Assembly (NCBI GenBank): GCA_027574665.1
Contig: CM050650.1
Span: 103,575,086-103,639,085 of the forward strand
DNA: 64,000 bases
Direction of reading: 5' to 3'
Source of the DNA: Rhynochetos jubatus
Taxonomy: Eukaryota; Chordata; Aves; Eurypygiformes; Rhynochetidae
Part shown: positions 32,637-45,005 of the stretch, piece after piece
Layout: every line of letters starts with the position of its first letter
Numbering within the stretch: position 1 is the first letter of the stretch
The notes under the pieces: generated by a model
Databases searched by the model: none
What the model saw: only the letters and a program-made list of their open reading frames with translations
Told to the model about the DNA's origin: nothing
Position numbers and translations under genes: made by a program

Positions 32637-35050
32637 GCCATATTTAAGTGGAAAATACACAGGTGAAATTGAGGATACAGAAATAAAAAATTAAATACCA
32701 GAATAAAATTCACACATTTCCTGCATGATTAGTAATTTTTGTCTGTTTTCCTGTCTTTGTTACTCCATGACTAAGTCTGCACTCTGGAGCAGGGATACAC
32801 CACCATCCTGTGCATGCCCCAGCTCAGCTTCCCCAGTGCACATGCCGCCTGCATCCCAACCCCAGGAAAGGTTTGTTTGGTGACGTGCATTCCTCATTGC
32901 TCAACCGCCCATAAGAGGCAGGCTCCAGAGCAACCCCTGAGAAACTCATGAGCTATTTTGGATCAGGAGCCTGAAAGAGCTCAGAAATAAAAGAATTCAC
33001 AAAATAAATTTCGATCAGTTTGAAATACTCTTTTAAAATTCCCCCTTCCCAGTGCAAATTCATATATCAGACTCTTCACTTCGGTACGTCATGCTTGTTT
33101 TTCTACCTGCAGGTTCAGCTGGCAGCCTGGTATTTTGAACAGCAGGACTATGCACAGTTAAATACTAATGAAGACTCTATAGGTGACTGAAGTGCAGTGG
33201 ACACACAAGCTTTCTCCTCACAGATTTTCCTTGAGACGAAAAGGTCAAGTGGCAAACAAGGCACTGTAAGAAATTAGCAGAGCTAAAGAAGTTATGAAGC
33301 CAGATAAGACCTATACCTGATGAAGTGTAATAGATGAAAGAAGGCTTGTTTCTTCTTTGTAATTTTGTCGATTGAATTTTACAGAACAGGAAGCACAAAG
33401 GGAGCTCAACTGTGTGCGACCTTTTTTTTTTTTGGTTTGGTTTGTGTACTAGGTCATCATAGTCCACCCCCCTACTGTTTGATGGCTTTCATTTTGTATA
33501 CTTTATTTTTTTTAAACCTAAGCTGAAATACCTTGCTCTTTTTGAACCTGGTGTAAATCAAAAGTAATTTCACCGAGGTTCAGCAGAAAGGTTAGGAAAA
33601 AAGATCATTTAGCCAGACTTCAATTCACTGGACAAGCATTTCACTAGATAAAATCAAGAGGATAGCTAGCCAAAAGCATCTGTGAAATAATAATTACTCC
33701 AAATTTGTTCTTTAAAGATCTGTCAGGTCTAATCAAATAACACTGAACTTTGATATTCTGTTGTTCATACTCAATTCCACTCAGCGTTATTTGTTCTAAA
33801 ACATCCATCCTTCATTAAAATTCTACCCACCCTCATCATGCTTTGGGCAAAGGCAGAGAAAAAAGGATATAGATGAGACACTCTGCACTTCTGACTCAAT
33901 GCTACAGTAACTGCAAATAATATGGATGAGCAGAGAATTTCAGATAAACTTTGATTTCAGCCACACAGCCCCAGCACTGGTGTAATGAATGAAATGCCCA
34001 TTTAGCTTTTAGGCCTAGCAGATCTGTGAATAAGAATGTGCACAGTTCAGTAGGCTATTAACTAACCTGTGAAATGATGCTCATTATATGGACAAAGTGT
34101 TATTTCTTCTGGAAAATTAGCAGGTCACCAACCAACTACCTTGAACAGATACACCCAGGAATTAGAATGGATATTTTGTGCTCACATCTGATTAGCATTT
34201 TAGACCCTCTTTCTCTAAACACTTCCAACAAGACTGCACGTGCCAAATCCCTACCATAGCTCGAGCTATTATACAAAGATCTGAGAATGCTCACTCTACT
34301 TATCTCTATGTGAGGTCTACCGACAGTGCTGAAGACAACAGTCTTTTCCCTAGACTACTAAATGACTTTCAGAAGCAAAAAAAAGAAGCATTTTGAAGTT
34401 AAAATCTAGCAGCATGTCACCCACAATGAAGAACTGTTAGAATAAATAACCAGACACAGCTTTGTCCCTGAGGTACTTCATAAAACCTCTAGCCTATTCA
34501 GATAACTTGCAACAAAACAGTATTCATCATTAACACAATGAAAAACAAAGTCTGTGGATCTTATTGAAGAGTTTGGATACTTTGGGGTGCTAATAAGGAA
34601 AGGAGAAAACACCTCATACTAAAGCAGAATTAAAAGAAAATTCAACAGAGAGGAAGAAGGTGCATTTCGATTACCTACTGTAGATTCCTAACTCAGGCAG
34701 CACCTAGTTAATACATGTGATCCAGAACACCTATTCAAAGGCATGTCTCACAGCCATTGGAAAGCAAACCAGACAACTCATACTAACTACCCTCTCCGTG
34801 GAGCTCCTGTGTGTTAAAGGTACATTCTCGATCTTCTAAGTGAGTTAATACAAGATACTAGGTACAGGGATGCAGTGTGAGGGATGCATTTGCATGGGGT
34901 ATTAACTCAGCGCAGCACTAAGTACCTTGTCCTTGCAATTCCAAGGGCGTGAGTTCATTTTTGAATATGCAAAAGTAACAGAACTCAAACAAACACCCTT
35001 TTTGTTTTTCTTTTTTTTTATAACGGCTATTATTGTCTCTGTCTACACAG
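32637..35050. other. Unique DNA, no gene seen
   Basis: Holds a locally GC-richer patch at about 32780-32950, with no CpG cluster to speak of, and a T12 run near 33421. The minus-strand frame 33177-33467 (96 residues) spans the T run and has no recognised domain. Confidence 0.5.
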
Positions 35051-35152
35051 GAACCTGGGATAGAGCCATCCTCCATCTCGGGGCTATTGCACAGAAAAAG
35101 AATGCAAGGAATGCACAAGCTGTGCTGCTACGAGTGAGCCGTGCACTCACCG
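35051..35152 (+). other. Open segment bounded by good splice signals (possible exon)
   Basis: A long pyrimidine-rich tract (about 35000-35040) leads to TCTGTCTACACAG at 35038-35050. The following 102 bases are open in one frame and end at CACCG|GTAAGA, a good donor. The length is a multiple of three. The open frame (phase: two bases, 33 codons, one base) reads TWDRAILHLGAIAQKK, then NARNAQAVLLRVSRALT, a mix of basic and aliphatic residues that could form a helix. The other two frames contain stops. I recognise no family. One open frame of three over 102 bases is expected often by chance, so it could equally be a pseudo-exon or a non-coding RNA exon. Confidence 0.17.
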
Positions 35153-36554
35153 GTAAGAACACCTTCCTGGGAGTCAAGGATCCCTCGGTTCGGCCTCTAC
35201 ATTCACTGTAGTTTTGTGTATCTATCTAAAGACCGCAACACAAAATACATAACTTATCTTCAATTAAGAACTAGAGTCAAAACCTCTGCCTCTTCCTTAC
35301 TACCCAGGATAAAAATGTTATAAGGAAAGTAAATAATTGTTTTGGACAAGCTACTGCTACCAAAATGTGTTTTAAAGCAAATAATTAGAAGACTGGGAAC
35401 ATCTGGGAACAAAGGATTTAGGCCTACAGCGTGGGAGATTCTGTTCTGTGAGGCGAAGACCCAAGGAAGGGTTTAAATTCATTATAGTCTGGCCAGTTTT
35501 GTGCCACACTTATCTGTCAGATAGAAAAACATAATCCTGGAACCCAGTTCTCTTAAGGTTCTGCCCTGAAGATGTGGTGGGATTCTTAAGGAATGTAATT
35601 ACCTGAATAAGAGTAGCTTGGTTAGGAACACTGAGAAAAAGCCTTTGGTTACAGGGACTGCCAGCACCACAATTTCTGTTTAGCAGATTCCTGGAAGTCA
35701 GGAGGAACCTGCTTTGAAGTCTGTATCTGTTTTTAAATCCCACTCCCCAGAGACACATGCTGGCTAATCCTCCTTCCTCTTTGGAATAATGATCACCAAA
35801 AACTAGGTGCCCACCCAGGAATGAGCAGATTAGAAGAAGCTAGATTCCATGTGCTGCCATAAGAGGCATTCCCTTCCACCTCTAATCTCATGTTAGTCAC
35901 GTTAAAGCAGGGGAAAACCACTCATTTCTACTCTATCAGCTAAATTTTGGCATCACCACTTGGATTGCTTGACACAGAAAATCGCTGCAACCTGAGCTGG
36001 CAGTTCTGAACTGTAGCAAAATGCCTGAAAAAGGGAGAGTGAGAAAGGAGGTGTTATATACAAATAAGAAATTACTTTGCCTCTATATACAGCATTTACA
36101 AAATTTCTACATTAATATATTCTCATAGATTTTGAAAAAATAGAGGGAGTACCTAGGACAGCTGTCAGAAAACCAGTCTTGCAGTGTGAGCCTTAAAGAG
36201 TAGCACATATCCAATTTACCAGGACAAAAGTTGAAAGGTGCCTTGACTACTGCATATAAATTTTTAGTAGCCAGAGGGGTGTTAAAATTGTGATACTTTA
36301 AAGATATGGAAGATGCAAGGGTTGCAGATCAAGGCAATGACTTCGTTAGGCCAGGTGGCACAGCCAGAAACGTGCACAAGCTTCCGTGTGCAACAGATTT
36401 TTCAACAGGTCACTGCAAATACTTTTTCATAGATGCTTGTTCAGAAACCGTAACTGAAAAAGTGAGACTTTTCAGTCTTACTGACAACGGCATAGCAAAA
36501 GGAAGACTGGCAGCTGAAATCAGACAAGTTCAACCTTTCCACAACATTGCAATT
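35153..36554. other. Unique DNA, no gene seen
   Basis: Nothing recognised. The plus-strand frame 36306-36560 (84 residues) runs up to the ancient CR1 tail. It may be an eroded part of the same element, but I could not align it. Confidence 0.45.
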
Positions 36555-36690
36555 TCCTAGCACTAAGGGTAATTAAATATTGGAACGGCTTACCAGGGGA
36601 GCTGGTGGACTCGCCATTGCTTGGAGCTTTAGGACGAGATTAGATATCATTGTAAAAGAGATGCTTTAATCCAGCTTCTGGAAGTTCTCA
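36555..36690 (+). mobile_element. Ancient CR1/L3-type LINE 3' fragment, sense
   Basis: AAGGGTAATTAAATATTGGAACGG, CTTACCAGGGGAGCTGGTGGA, CTCGCCATTGCTTGGAGCTTT and GATTAGATATCATTGTAAAAG follow the order of an old CR1/L3 3' region ('agggtgattaagcactggaac', 'ttaccaagggaggtggtgga', 'tctccatccctggaggttttt', 'gactggatgtc'). It is highly diverged, and much older than the 13858 and 48955 copies. Confidence 0.6.
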
Positions 36691-38231
36691 ACATGCCCAT
36701 AACACTTGCAGCTCTGCATTAAGACAATGACTATAATCAAATCTCATACTTTAGGGTTTCAGCTGATCAACTGCAAGGGTTATAAAGAATTTCTTTCTCC
36801 TTTCACATAAAAAGCAGACAGATACTTGGGGTGTGGTTTACATTCTGATCTGTCTCTGAAGTAGCAGTGATTGCCCACATGTACAGAAAACTCAGGGGGA
36901 GCTGACGCAGTGGCCGGTGGTGGTTGGGAAAGTATTTCTTCGTAGCCTGAAATTCACTAAGCAGTCACGTTTGACCTGTCCGCCCAGGGAAGGGTCTGGC
37001 ATTAGCACCCACTCAGCAGTGCGCTACAACAGCTACACGACTTTTGGAAATGAGCCGTTTCATGATCTGCTGCTACAGAGCACTGGCCAAGGGTCAAATG
37101 AAAAAGTATCGGATCACCATACCCGCAGAGGTCTTGGTAATGAATCTTGCTGGATTAGCTCAAAGGGAGTGCTTTTCCCAAGGTGAGATAAATAGAAATC
37201 TCAATTGAGTTTTTTTGTGTTGGTTCAATGTGAGATCCAAATCACCTGTTAATACACTAAGATCATCTGGACATCTCTCATCTAATTAACTAATTGCTGT
37301 TGAAGAAGTGTAAGTAACATCTTGATCTTTTCTGTCTCCTGAAAATTAACATGCTTTAGCCTAACTGGAGTTATGTTTACACACAGGTAGGTAGTAGGAT
37401 GAAGTGTTCTGTGTTTTCCAGTATAACTAGATACATAAGCACTCCTTTCGGTGTTCAGCTACATCTGTAACTATACAACGTGCACTATTTTAGCAGAATA
37501 CTGTCATGACTTAATTATTAAACGCAAGTAAAGCTGAAGACAAGACAGGAAATTCTGCTGCTTTTAGCTATGCGTGAAAAGAGTATGTCTAAACTGTCAA
37601 ATAAAGCACAGAATGAGAAATGGTTCCTCTAGTGATTTCTATGAGCTGCACAGTGCGTGTCCATACTGTGAGTCTCCAAATAAAGATCTATTTACATCAA
37701 GTACGCATTTCCAGGCTTTTATTCTTCTCAGTTACCTATACTATTCTCCTACAACCCCCTGACAGTGAGTTAGATTCAAAGATATTTCTGTCTGTGTTAA
37801 ATAATGGGCCATTTGATGGAGATGAGCACAGTCACACCTGGAATGTAACTCAGGCATATAATTCACCTGTCCAGCAATTCAGGACATTTTCCATGCAGAA
37901 TAAGGATGATTTCTCTTTACCATAATTCTGAAGCATACATATTAACATAAGGCTCTGTTGTCAGTATCAGTCATTATCATTATGTTAAGGTTGTCATATT
38001 TCAAAGTAAGAATGGGACACACCATGATAGCACTATCTAGTAACACAAAATATTCATGTAAAAAACATAGGAAGACTCGATTTTTAAAAAGGAGAAGAAA
38101 AAAAAGATACACATACTGTTTGTCTCAACGTCTATCACGGTGATACATGCATATATTTGACAGCAATCATGAAGATCATATTTACAAGGTGGCCCTATTA
38201 AGCAGTACATTATACCATGAGCATCCTTACT

Positions 38232-38251
38232 CAAACCAAACCAAACCAAAC
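38232..38251 (+). repeat. (CAAAC)4 microsatellite
   Basis: Four perfect CAAAC units, then a further C. Confidence 0.9.
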
Positions 38252-40227
38252 CACTCAGAATAAGAGTCTCCTCATCTGGGATGACAATGGCAAAACCTGC
38301 ACCTACAGTCTTCTGACGTCTCAAGCAGACATGATTTGGTCTTCTCCTGTATTTGAGTACAAATAGCTCTGACAGACTCTGTACCTGGATCTGCTCCACG
38401 CTGCACACAAACTTCATGGTAATGAACTTTTAATCCTTTTCTGATCATTTGTTCTACTGAGATTCTTACAGCAAACCTAATGTTCACAATGCAGGAATGC
38501 TTGGAAAACCTCAGATAAATCTACTGTCCGTAATTTTTAAAGAATACTCTTTTAAACAAAAATGGAAGGAGGAATTATGCAATAGACAAATCAGAAACGA
38601 ATTACATAAGAGACTAATATTGTTCTAATGAAAAATATCATCACAAACTTTCCTAAATCTCTTTGGGATACAAAAATTATGATATATTTTTCACAACCTG
38701 TTCATTTGAAGGATTATCCAATAGAACTTTGAGTACAGGAAGCATGTGCACATTTGCAGCAGAGATTTACCTTATCTCACAGAACGCTCCTTTATAACCC
38801 TCCTGTGCCAAAATTGTTACCCGAGTAATACAAAAGTCCACGTGATCACTGATCATCAAATCCTCTGCTCTTGCATTTATGCTAAAAAATTCCCAAGTCA
38901 AAATATTTGAATAGTTAAGTAATTACAGTTGTAAGATTCTAAAATTTTTAATTGTGTGGACTATTTTTAAAGTTTATTTCCACGCAGCATAAAGATGGAT
39001 GTATACAGTAGAATCCAAAGAATTAACATAATTGTGTTCTCATCCTTTCTTGATTCTCTACTGAAAATGATGTTCTTACTGTTCAAAACCTGTTTTCTAC
39101 GTTTTTCTAGTAAGAGAACTAGAAATTCAGTCTTGTATTTCTTGAATCTTAGCCTTCCTTGAAGGCTACCAGGTTGGGGTTTTTTTCTTCCTTACAAATC
39201 AAGTTTGAATTAACTTAAAATATTTTCATTAGGATTTGGTATGTTTGATTAATCCTTCTTCCTGCCTTGGTTTGTTTAAAGATACTATAGTTAACATTGA
39301 AAGCAAGCTTTCAATTCTGTCCTTTAAACTAGTACATGTGATAGATACCTCTTCATTTATGTGAAATTTAAAAAAAACTAACAGTACAATTTGACATGTG
39401 ACATGCAAATTAAATTCCCACTGTCCCCCCCAAGAAAACTCAGTATAAAACAAACAAACAACAGAATCTAATCTAACTGTCCACTTTACCTGGAAATGCA
39501 TGCCCTGTTAGAGAATCCAAATCTGAAATTAAAACAGTGAAAAGATAATCTTTAACACTAATTTAATACTAAAAAAAATTTCAAAAAACCCAAACAGATA
39601 AAAACCCCCAAACCTTGCACCAAATATCGCATTGTCACCAACATCAAATTTTAGTCATAAATATATTAGAAGCAAAAATAGAACACTTAGCATTACAATA
39701 GGCCAAAGAAACCTTGTACTTCTTGTAATACAGTAATTGATTCTAAGAATTATTGGAAACACATTTACCAATGAACTCCTGGATATACAACTTCTACTGG
39801 AAGACAAGAGGAAACTGTGCTTGTGTGCTTGGCCTTAATAATTTATAACTGTTTAAATGAGATAAATTTCTTGAGGACTGAGAACACGTTTAATGTTGTA
39901 AGTGAACATGGGAGAAAAACAACCCAAAATGTGATAAATGTACTAGAGAGAATTGCTTTCCAAAATCCAAGATAGTGAACACAATGTATTACCCAACACT
40001 TCCAGTATGTGCGGTCTCAAGCTTTATCATAGCAAACTTTATCATAAACTACAGCAGAAAGAAAAACTAATCTCAGCATTTTTCTTTCCAGAGCCTGAGA
40101 GACAAAAAAATGTTGTTGCCCTCTTAGGAGCCCATAAAAACTCCACCAAAACCAGATTATTCAGAAATGGAGTATCTAACTCTACCACGACTGCTCTCTG
40201 AAAGCGCAGAGGCTGGATGCAGCCACC

Positions 40228-40235
40228 ATGCAAAT
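40228..40235 (+). promoter_or_regulatory. Octamer ATGCAAAT
   Basis: An exact POU-factor octamer in unique DNA. One 8-base word is expected about once per strand in a window of this size, so weight is low. Confidence 0.15.
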
Positions 40236-43200
40236 CTGGATCATTCCCAAAAAACCATGTAATACTTGAATTGCCCGAAGTGCTGTCACTGTGCACATGC
40301 TGTGGCTGCACATCATGCCACAGCAATAAGGTGTTTGAAAACATCTGTTCTATGTCATTTTATTGAAAGTATCATGATGCAAAACCTTAAAATCCAAGAA
40401 AAAGAACGTGAGATAAATAAAACGTTGTCTTATTCCTGTAGCAGTGAAACAATATCTACCCAGACAGTGGGATTTAAAAGAAAACAAACAACAACACAAA
40501 CCAAAAAAGTGGGGTTGTTTCTGAAAAGTGCATGTGCATATTGTGACTTGCAGCAGAAATGACTGTAAAAATGCTATTCTGAGCTAATGCAGATAACTAA
40601 AAGTAAATTAATTAGGCACTTGTCTCAGCATCAAACAGCACTACTTTGTAATCCTCTGCGTAAAGCTAATGATGTAAATTATGGATGTGTTTATCTTCTT
40701 ACAAGCCGACCTGCACTAACTGAAAACAAGGTAGTTTGTCACCCGGGCACGTGTCCTGTGTGAACTGTTAAATAAAATCAGACCTACTTTGCTAGCTGAA
40801 AGCAGAAGAGTTTATGGTATATTGAACCCACAAATCATGATCCACATGCCCCAATTCCATCATTACATTTCACAAAGAATGATATAAGCTGACAGTGCAT
40901 AGGCAGGCAATGTAAAGTTTCCCATATAAAGATAAATACAGTGTGCAGCATTTTCCTGCTAGACTTCAATAGATGCAATTACTGCAGTTACAATGGAATG
41001 AAACCTTTGCTGTGACTGAAACAACCAGAGTATACAGTCTCTGCCATAAGATTTCTACTCTTCTATGGACTCCAAGGGCAAGAGAAAAATCAACATTTCC
41101 TGTTATTGTTCAGAAGACTTTGCAGTTTCTTGGACTGATTATCAATTAAGTAAGCCTGGTCAGGTGGAATCCAATTTTCCTCCATTCCATTTATTTAATG
41201 AATTGCCCTGGTTTGGCACCATTCGCTTTTATTTTCATACATAAGGCTTTCGAAGCAAAGAGCAGGAATATGAGATGAAAGTGGAGCACATACAAATGAA
41301 ACACACTTCCATCTCCTTTTTTACGGTAAAATAGCTCACATGTCCACAGTAGCAATTAGCAATGAATTGTATTCATGCAATCCATACCTGATTTGTATTA
41401 TCAATCACTGACTGAAGTAGAAAAAGCAGTGATTTGGTGATAAAGCTGACTTCCAGTAATACTGCAGAGTATGGTGTTTAAAAAGAGAAAGAGGACGTAC
41501 TTCTCAGCAGGAGTATCTTTGGTACGCCACATTCATTTCATTAGTTCCGTGCAAAACAGACGTTGGAGATGGTACAAGCTTTTCATGCCAATAAGCTAAT
41601 TGTTTTTTTCTAGCACTGATTAGCAAAGATGGAATCCTGTCTATATCTTGCCTCCAAGGCCCTGTTCCTTCTTTTTCAAACCAGTGTACGCTGCGCAACC
41701 CAGTATGCAACCTTTGACTTCCACTGGCGTGGTACTTCTGGTGCTGGGCTTGCAGTGAAAGATCCAGGCACGGTGTAGCTGCCACTGACACGCCTTGGCA
41801 GAGTACCAAAGCCAAATGAATGGAGGGGATGATTTTTACAGTGCACAGGAAAACATATTTAAGGTGCAGAGCACAATTAAGTCATTTAACATTAAGGGCT
41901 CTCCATGGCATTGTCAGTGAGATGATGAAATACCAAACCATCTCTAGGAGCTGATACCTGCTCAGAAAGGTTAGGAGAAGCTAAATGAATGCTAAATCAC
42001 GCTCTATTGAAAATACAAGATTTCTTCCTGCTTCTAAGTGTTTAATAGATATTGCCAGCAGGAAATGAGTGTCTCTGCTTTGCTAAACTTCCACAGTTAA
42101 TCTTATTTCATTAACAGCCCATCACTTGGCAGCAGAGCTCAGGAGCCATCGTGGTTGTGCACAACACCTGTACTACGAACTGTGCAAAGCTCACATCTTC
42201 TTTAAACAAGAAGAGAGGAGTGAGGCCCAGTCCCTCATAAAATCTGGGATACAAAGGGAGTGAAATAAAAAGGCTGTTCATGAAGAAGAGAGCAAAGAGC
42301 TGGCACACAGCTGCAGTGGCTGAAGACGGGATGTGGCTTGTGTTAACCAGAAGTTACAACTGTAGCTTTGACAATCAGGTCAGTGAAAAGTACTGAAGTG
42401 TAACTCCCAGGATTGGATTTGGGCTGTAAATTTGGCCACACCCAGACCTGGGGTTTGATTTGGTACCACCCAAAACTAGCACCAGATGATAAACTAGAAG
42501 TAGGTGAGCAGTTCTTTGCATTAGCCTGTAGAGGGGGCAAGTTTCCTTCAGCTTTGGAAATGATATGCATTATTCACTAAAAAGCTGTTTTTGCAGTAGA
42601 GGCACCTCTTAGACAGTCCTGTTGCCTCGACTTGGGCCTGCACTGTTTACCATTATCCTGCCAGTGTGCCCCTAACTTACTGCAATAAAACTGTTTTCAG
42701 GTTCTTTCTTACTTTCATCGTTACATTATTGCATTCATTTGCCACCAAGCCTGTTAACAGCACAATTATCATTTTAATGGGAATGTAAACCTTTTCTGTG
42801 AGAAGTTCCCCGAAGAGTTAGCATAAAGGTTGCAGTGAGGAATTCAGAATAGGACAATCACCATCTTACAAACCCACTGCTCACTTGCACTGGTTGATGG
42901 AACTTAGTTTTATTCTTGGAAATAATTCAAAGTAAAAACAAAGTTCGTCATGAAGACTTAACAATATGACATTACAAAGCATCTTTATTTCTCTGATTCA
43001 GCTTGATACTATCACTCCACTACTAAAAAATGGCATCATACTGAGACAGGGTTTCATCCTGCCAGCTTTCTTTTCTGTGATGTCATTAAGAGTGGGATTC
43101 AAACTTACTTTTCTTCAATAGAGGTGTCTATGTGTAAGCAAGGTGTCTGAGCTTCCATTAGCTCCAATGAAGTAGCAGATGAAATTGAGTCAATTAATAG

Positions 43201-43641
43201 TATTGAAAAGTAGAAATCAAACTGGGTGCGATGAATTGCTAGAAAAGCTCTTTCCATTGACAAGATCTCTAATAACTACAGTGGGAGCTTACACAGCTAC
43301 CTACGCAACCTACAGCATAGGTATTTGGAGCTGAATCTCAATGTGAGGATATCTTGAAGGAAAATAATCTACATACATGAATTTGGATTTGAGACAGCCA
43401 CAAGAATAATATGAGAACGACTGAGGCATGGAATATTAGCTGTTTTGTGGTTGGTGGATCTGATTGTCTCAAACCTCTGAAATATCTATTTAAAATGAGC
43501 CCTAGACAAAAATAAAATTTGTTCTGTCAGCTGCCAGTGCAAAAACTTACTGGTCATTTTCTCCACTCTCTTAAAATCATAGGATAAATATACAGGATGA
43601 TGCGTACAGCCTGATCTTTTTCCTTTTAAAGTTATTCCAGC

Positions 43642-43907
43642 AAGAACTTTGACAATGGGCACAAACTGAAACACAGTAGGGTTCATCTGAACACCAGGAA
43701 ACACTTTTGTTTTTACTGTGGGAGTGACTGAGCACTGGTACAGGTTGCCTATGGAGGTTGTGGAGTCTCCTGCCCTGAAGATATTCAAAAGCCACCTGGA
43801 CATGGTCCTGGTGCACCCTGCTCTGGGTGGCCCTGCTTGAGGAAATGGTTTGGACCAGATGATCTACAGATGTCTCATCCAACTTCAGCCATCCTGTGAT
43901 TCTGTGA
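43642..43907 (+). mobile_element. CR1 LINE 3' end, sense, moderately old
   Basis: Begins near GACAATGGGCACAAACTGAAAC. It continues through GGTTCATCTGAACACCAGG, GTGACTGAGCACTGGTACAGG, TTGCCTATGGAGGTTGTGGAG, TCCTGCCCTGAAGATATTC, CACCTGGACATGGTCCTGG, GCCCTGCTTGAGG and TTTGGACCAGATGATCTAC, and ends CATCCTGTGATTCTGTGA. The words differ from those of the 13858 and 48955 copies (GGACATGGTCCTGG in place of AACCTGGTCTAG), so it belongs to another, older CR1 subfamily. Frames over it on the minus strand (43486-43803, 43577-44023) are not genes. Confidence 0.93.
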
Positions 43908-44880
43908 GGTAATACCGACTGTTGAAACAACCCAAGGGCTGCGTATGGCTGCGGTGTTGGCAGACCAGGAGAAAGAAATGCATTTTTCCTGATGAGTGGA
44001 TTGAATTGAGGCAGACAGATCACGAAAAATATTGATCGGGAGAGCTTTTATTAATAAGGCTGCTCTTATGAACAGAATCCCTATGTTGTTATTATTAATA
44101 GCTGGTAACCATTCACACTGCCCATGCATGTCTGTGCTCACACAGCTCACTCTTGCACGCTGACATTCACCCACTAGTGAACGTCTGGGAGGCCAACCCC
44201 AGCTGCTTGAGCAGAGTCATAACAGCACGCTGGGGCTCTTAGGTGGGTGTCCAGAAAGTCTCTCAAGGGGTCCTTCATTTCATCAGGGGTACATGTAATC
44301 CTGGAGCATGGCTGCATGTCACCGCAGCACCCTCCTGAATGTGGTCTCATTTACACACGGGCTGTCGAGGCCAGTGTGGGTGGGTGGCCAGGGGTAGCCA
44401 ACTTTTGGTGCCCCAAGTTTATTACTTCTTACAGAGTCAGCACAATGGCCAATCTCAGGAGCTTATTGGTGCGTAGGAGGCTGCTGCACGCTGCTTTCTG
44501 CAGCCTGCTGTATCCTCATAACTTTCACCATCCATACACCTGCATACCTATAGAAAGCACTTGCACAAGCAAAAGAAGTCATTTTTATGCAATGCAGCTG
44601 CTCCCCTGCTATGCGATATGCTTGAGCATAAGATGCTAGTGGTAGATCTAAAATCCTGTTATTCCAGATGCAAATTTATCCTTACATAGTAGTTGTGATA
44701 ATCACAAGAGCGGTAATAATACCAAATGTACATTAGCCTTAAAAGATTCTATTCAAAATGAAAGAAAGGAAGAAAATACCCTTCTAGATTTAATAAAGCA
44801 TCTTATTAAAACAAAAAGCTTTCTTAAAATACTGTTAACATTTTGTCATCCCCTTGCATGATAGCATATATTAATTACAA
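43908..44880. other. Unique, somewhat GC-richer DNA between CR1 copies
   Basis: The part 44180-44530 is GC-richer than average and carries a 130-residue plus frame (44247-44639) without a recognised domain. A TTTGGTGCCCCAAG word near 44404 recalls a retroviral primer-binding site but has no LTR end before it. No gene called. Confidence 0.45.
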
Positions 44881-45005
44881 TCATAGGATCACAGAATTGC
44901 TAGGGTTGGAAGGGACCATAAAGATCATCTAGTTCCAACCCCCCTCCCATGGGCAGGGACACCCTCCACTAGACCAGGTTGCTCACAGCCTCATCCAGCC
45001 TGGCC
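44881..45005 (-). mobile_element. CR1 LINE 3' end, antisense, very short
   Basis: On the plus strand: TCATAGGATCACAGAATTGC (antisense octamer tail), GGGTTGGAAGGGACCATAAAG, CATCTAGTTCCAACCCCCC, GGGCAGGGACACCCTCCAC, AGACCAGGTTGCTCACAGCC and CATCCAGCCTGGCC. It is only 125 bases, so reverse transcription stopped very early. Divergence looks low. Confidence 0.95.

Larger units (their letters stand above)
36691..43641. other. Long unique AT-rich stretch, no gene seen
   Basis: In nearly 7 kb I found no recognised coding domain. A (CAAAC)4 repeat lies at 38232-38251, an octamer at 40228-40235 and a TAATTA-rich block at 40560-40700. The longest open frame, 126 residues minus at 38037-38417, crosses A-rich simple sequence. 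The 103-residue minus frame 41504-41815 has no recognised domain. I take both as chance. Confidence 0.5.

Noticed and set aside
43577-44023. 148-residue minus frame as a gene
   Set aside because: Most of it is antisense to the CR1 3' end at 43642-43907.
44398-44420. TTTGGTGCCCCAAG word as a retroviral primer-binding site
   Set aside because: No LTR end, polyadenylation signal or retroviral interior on either side.
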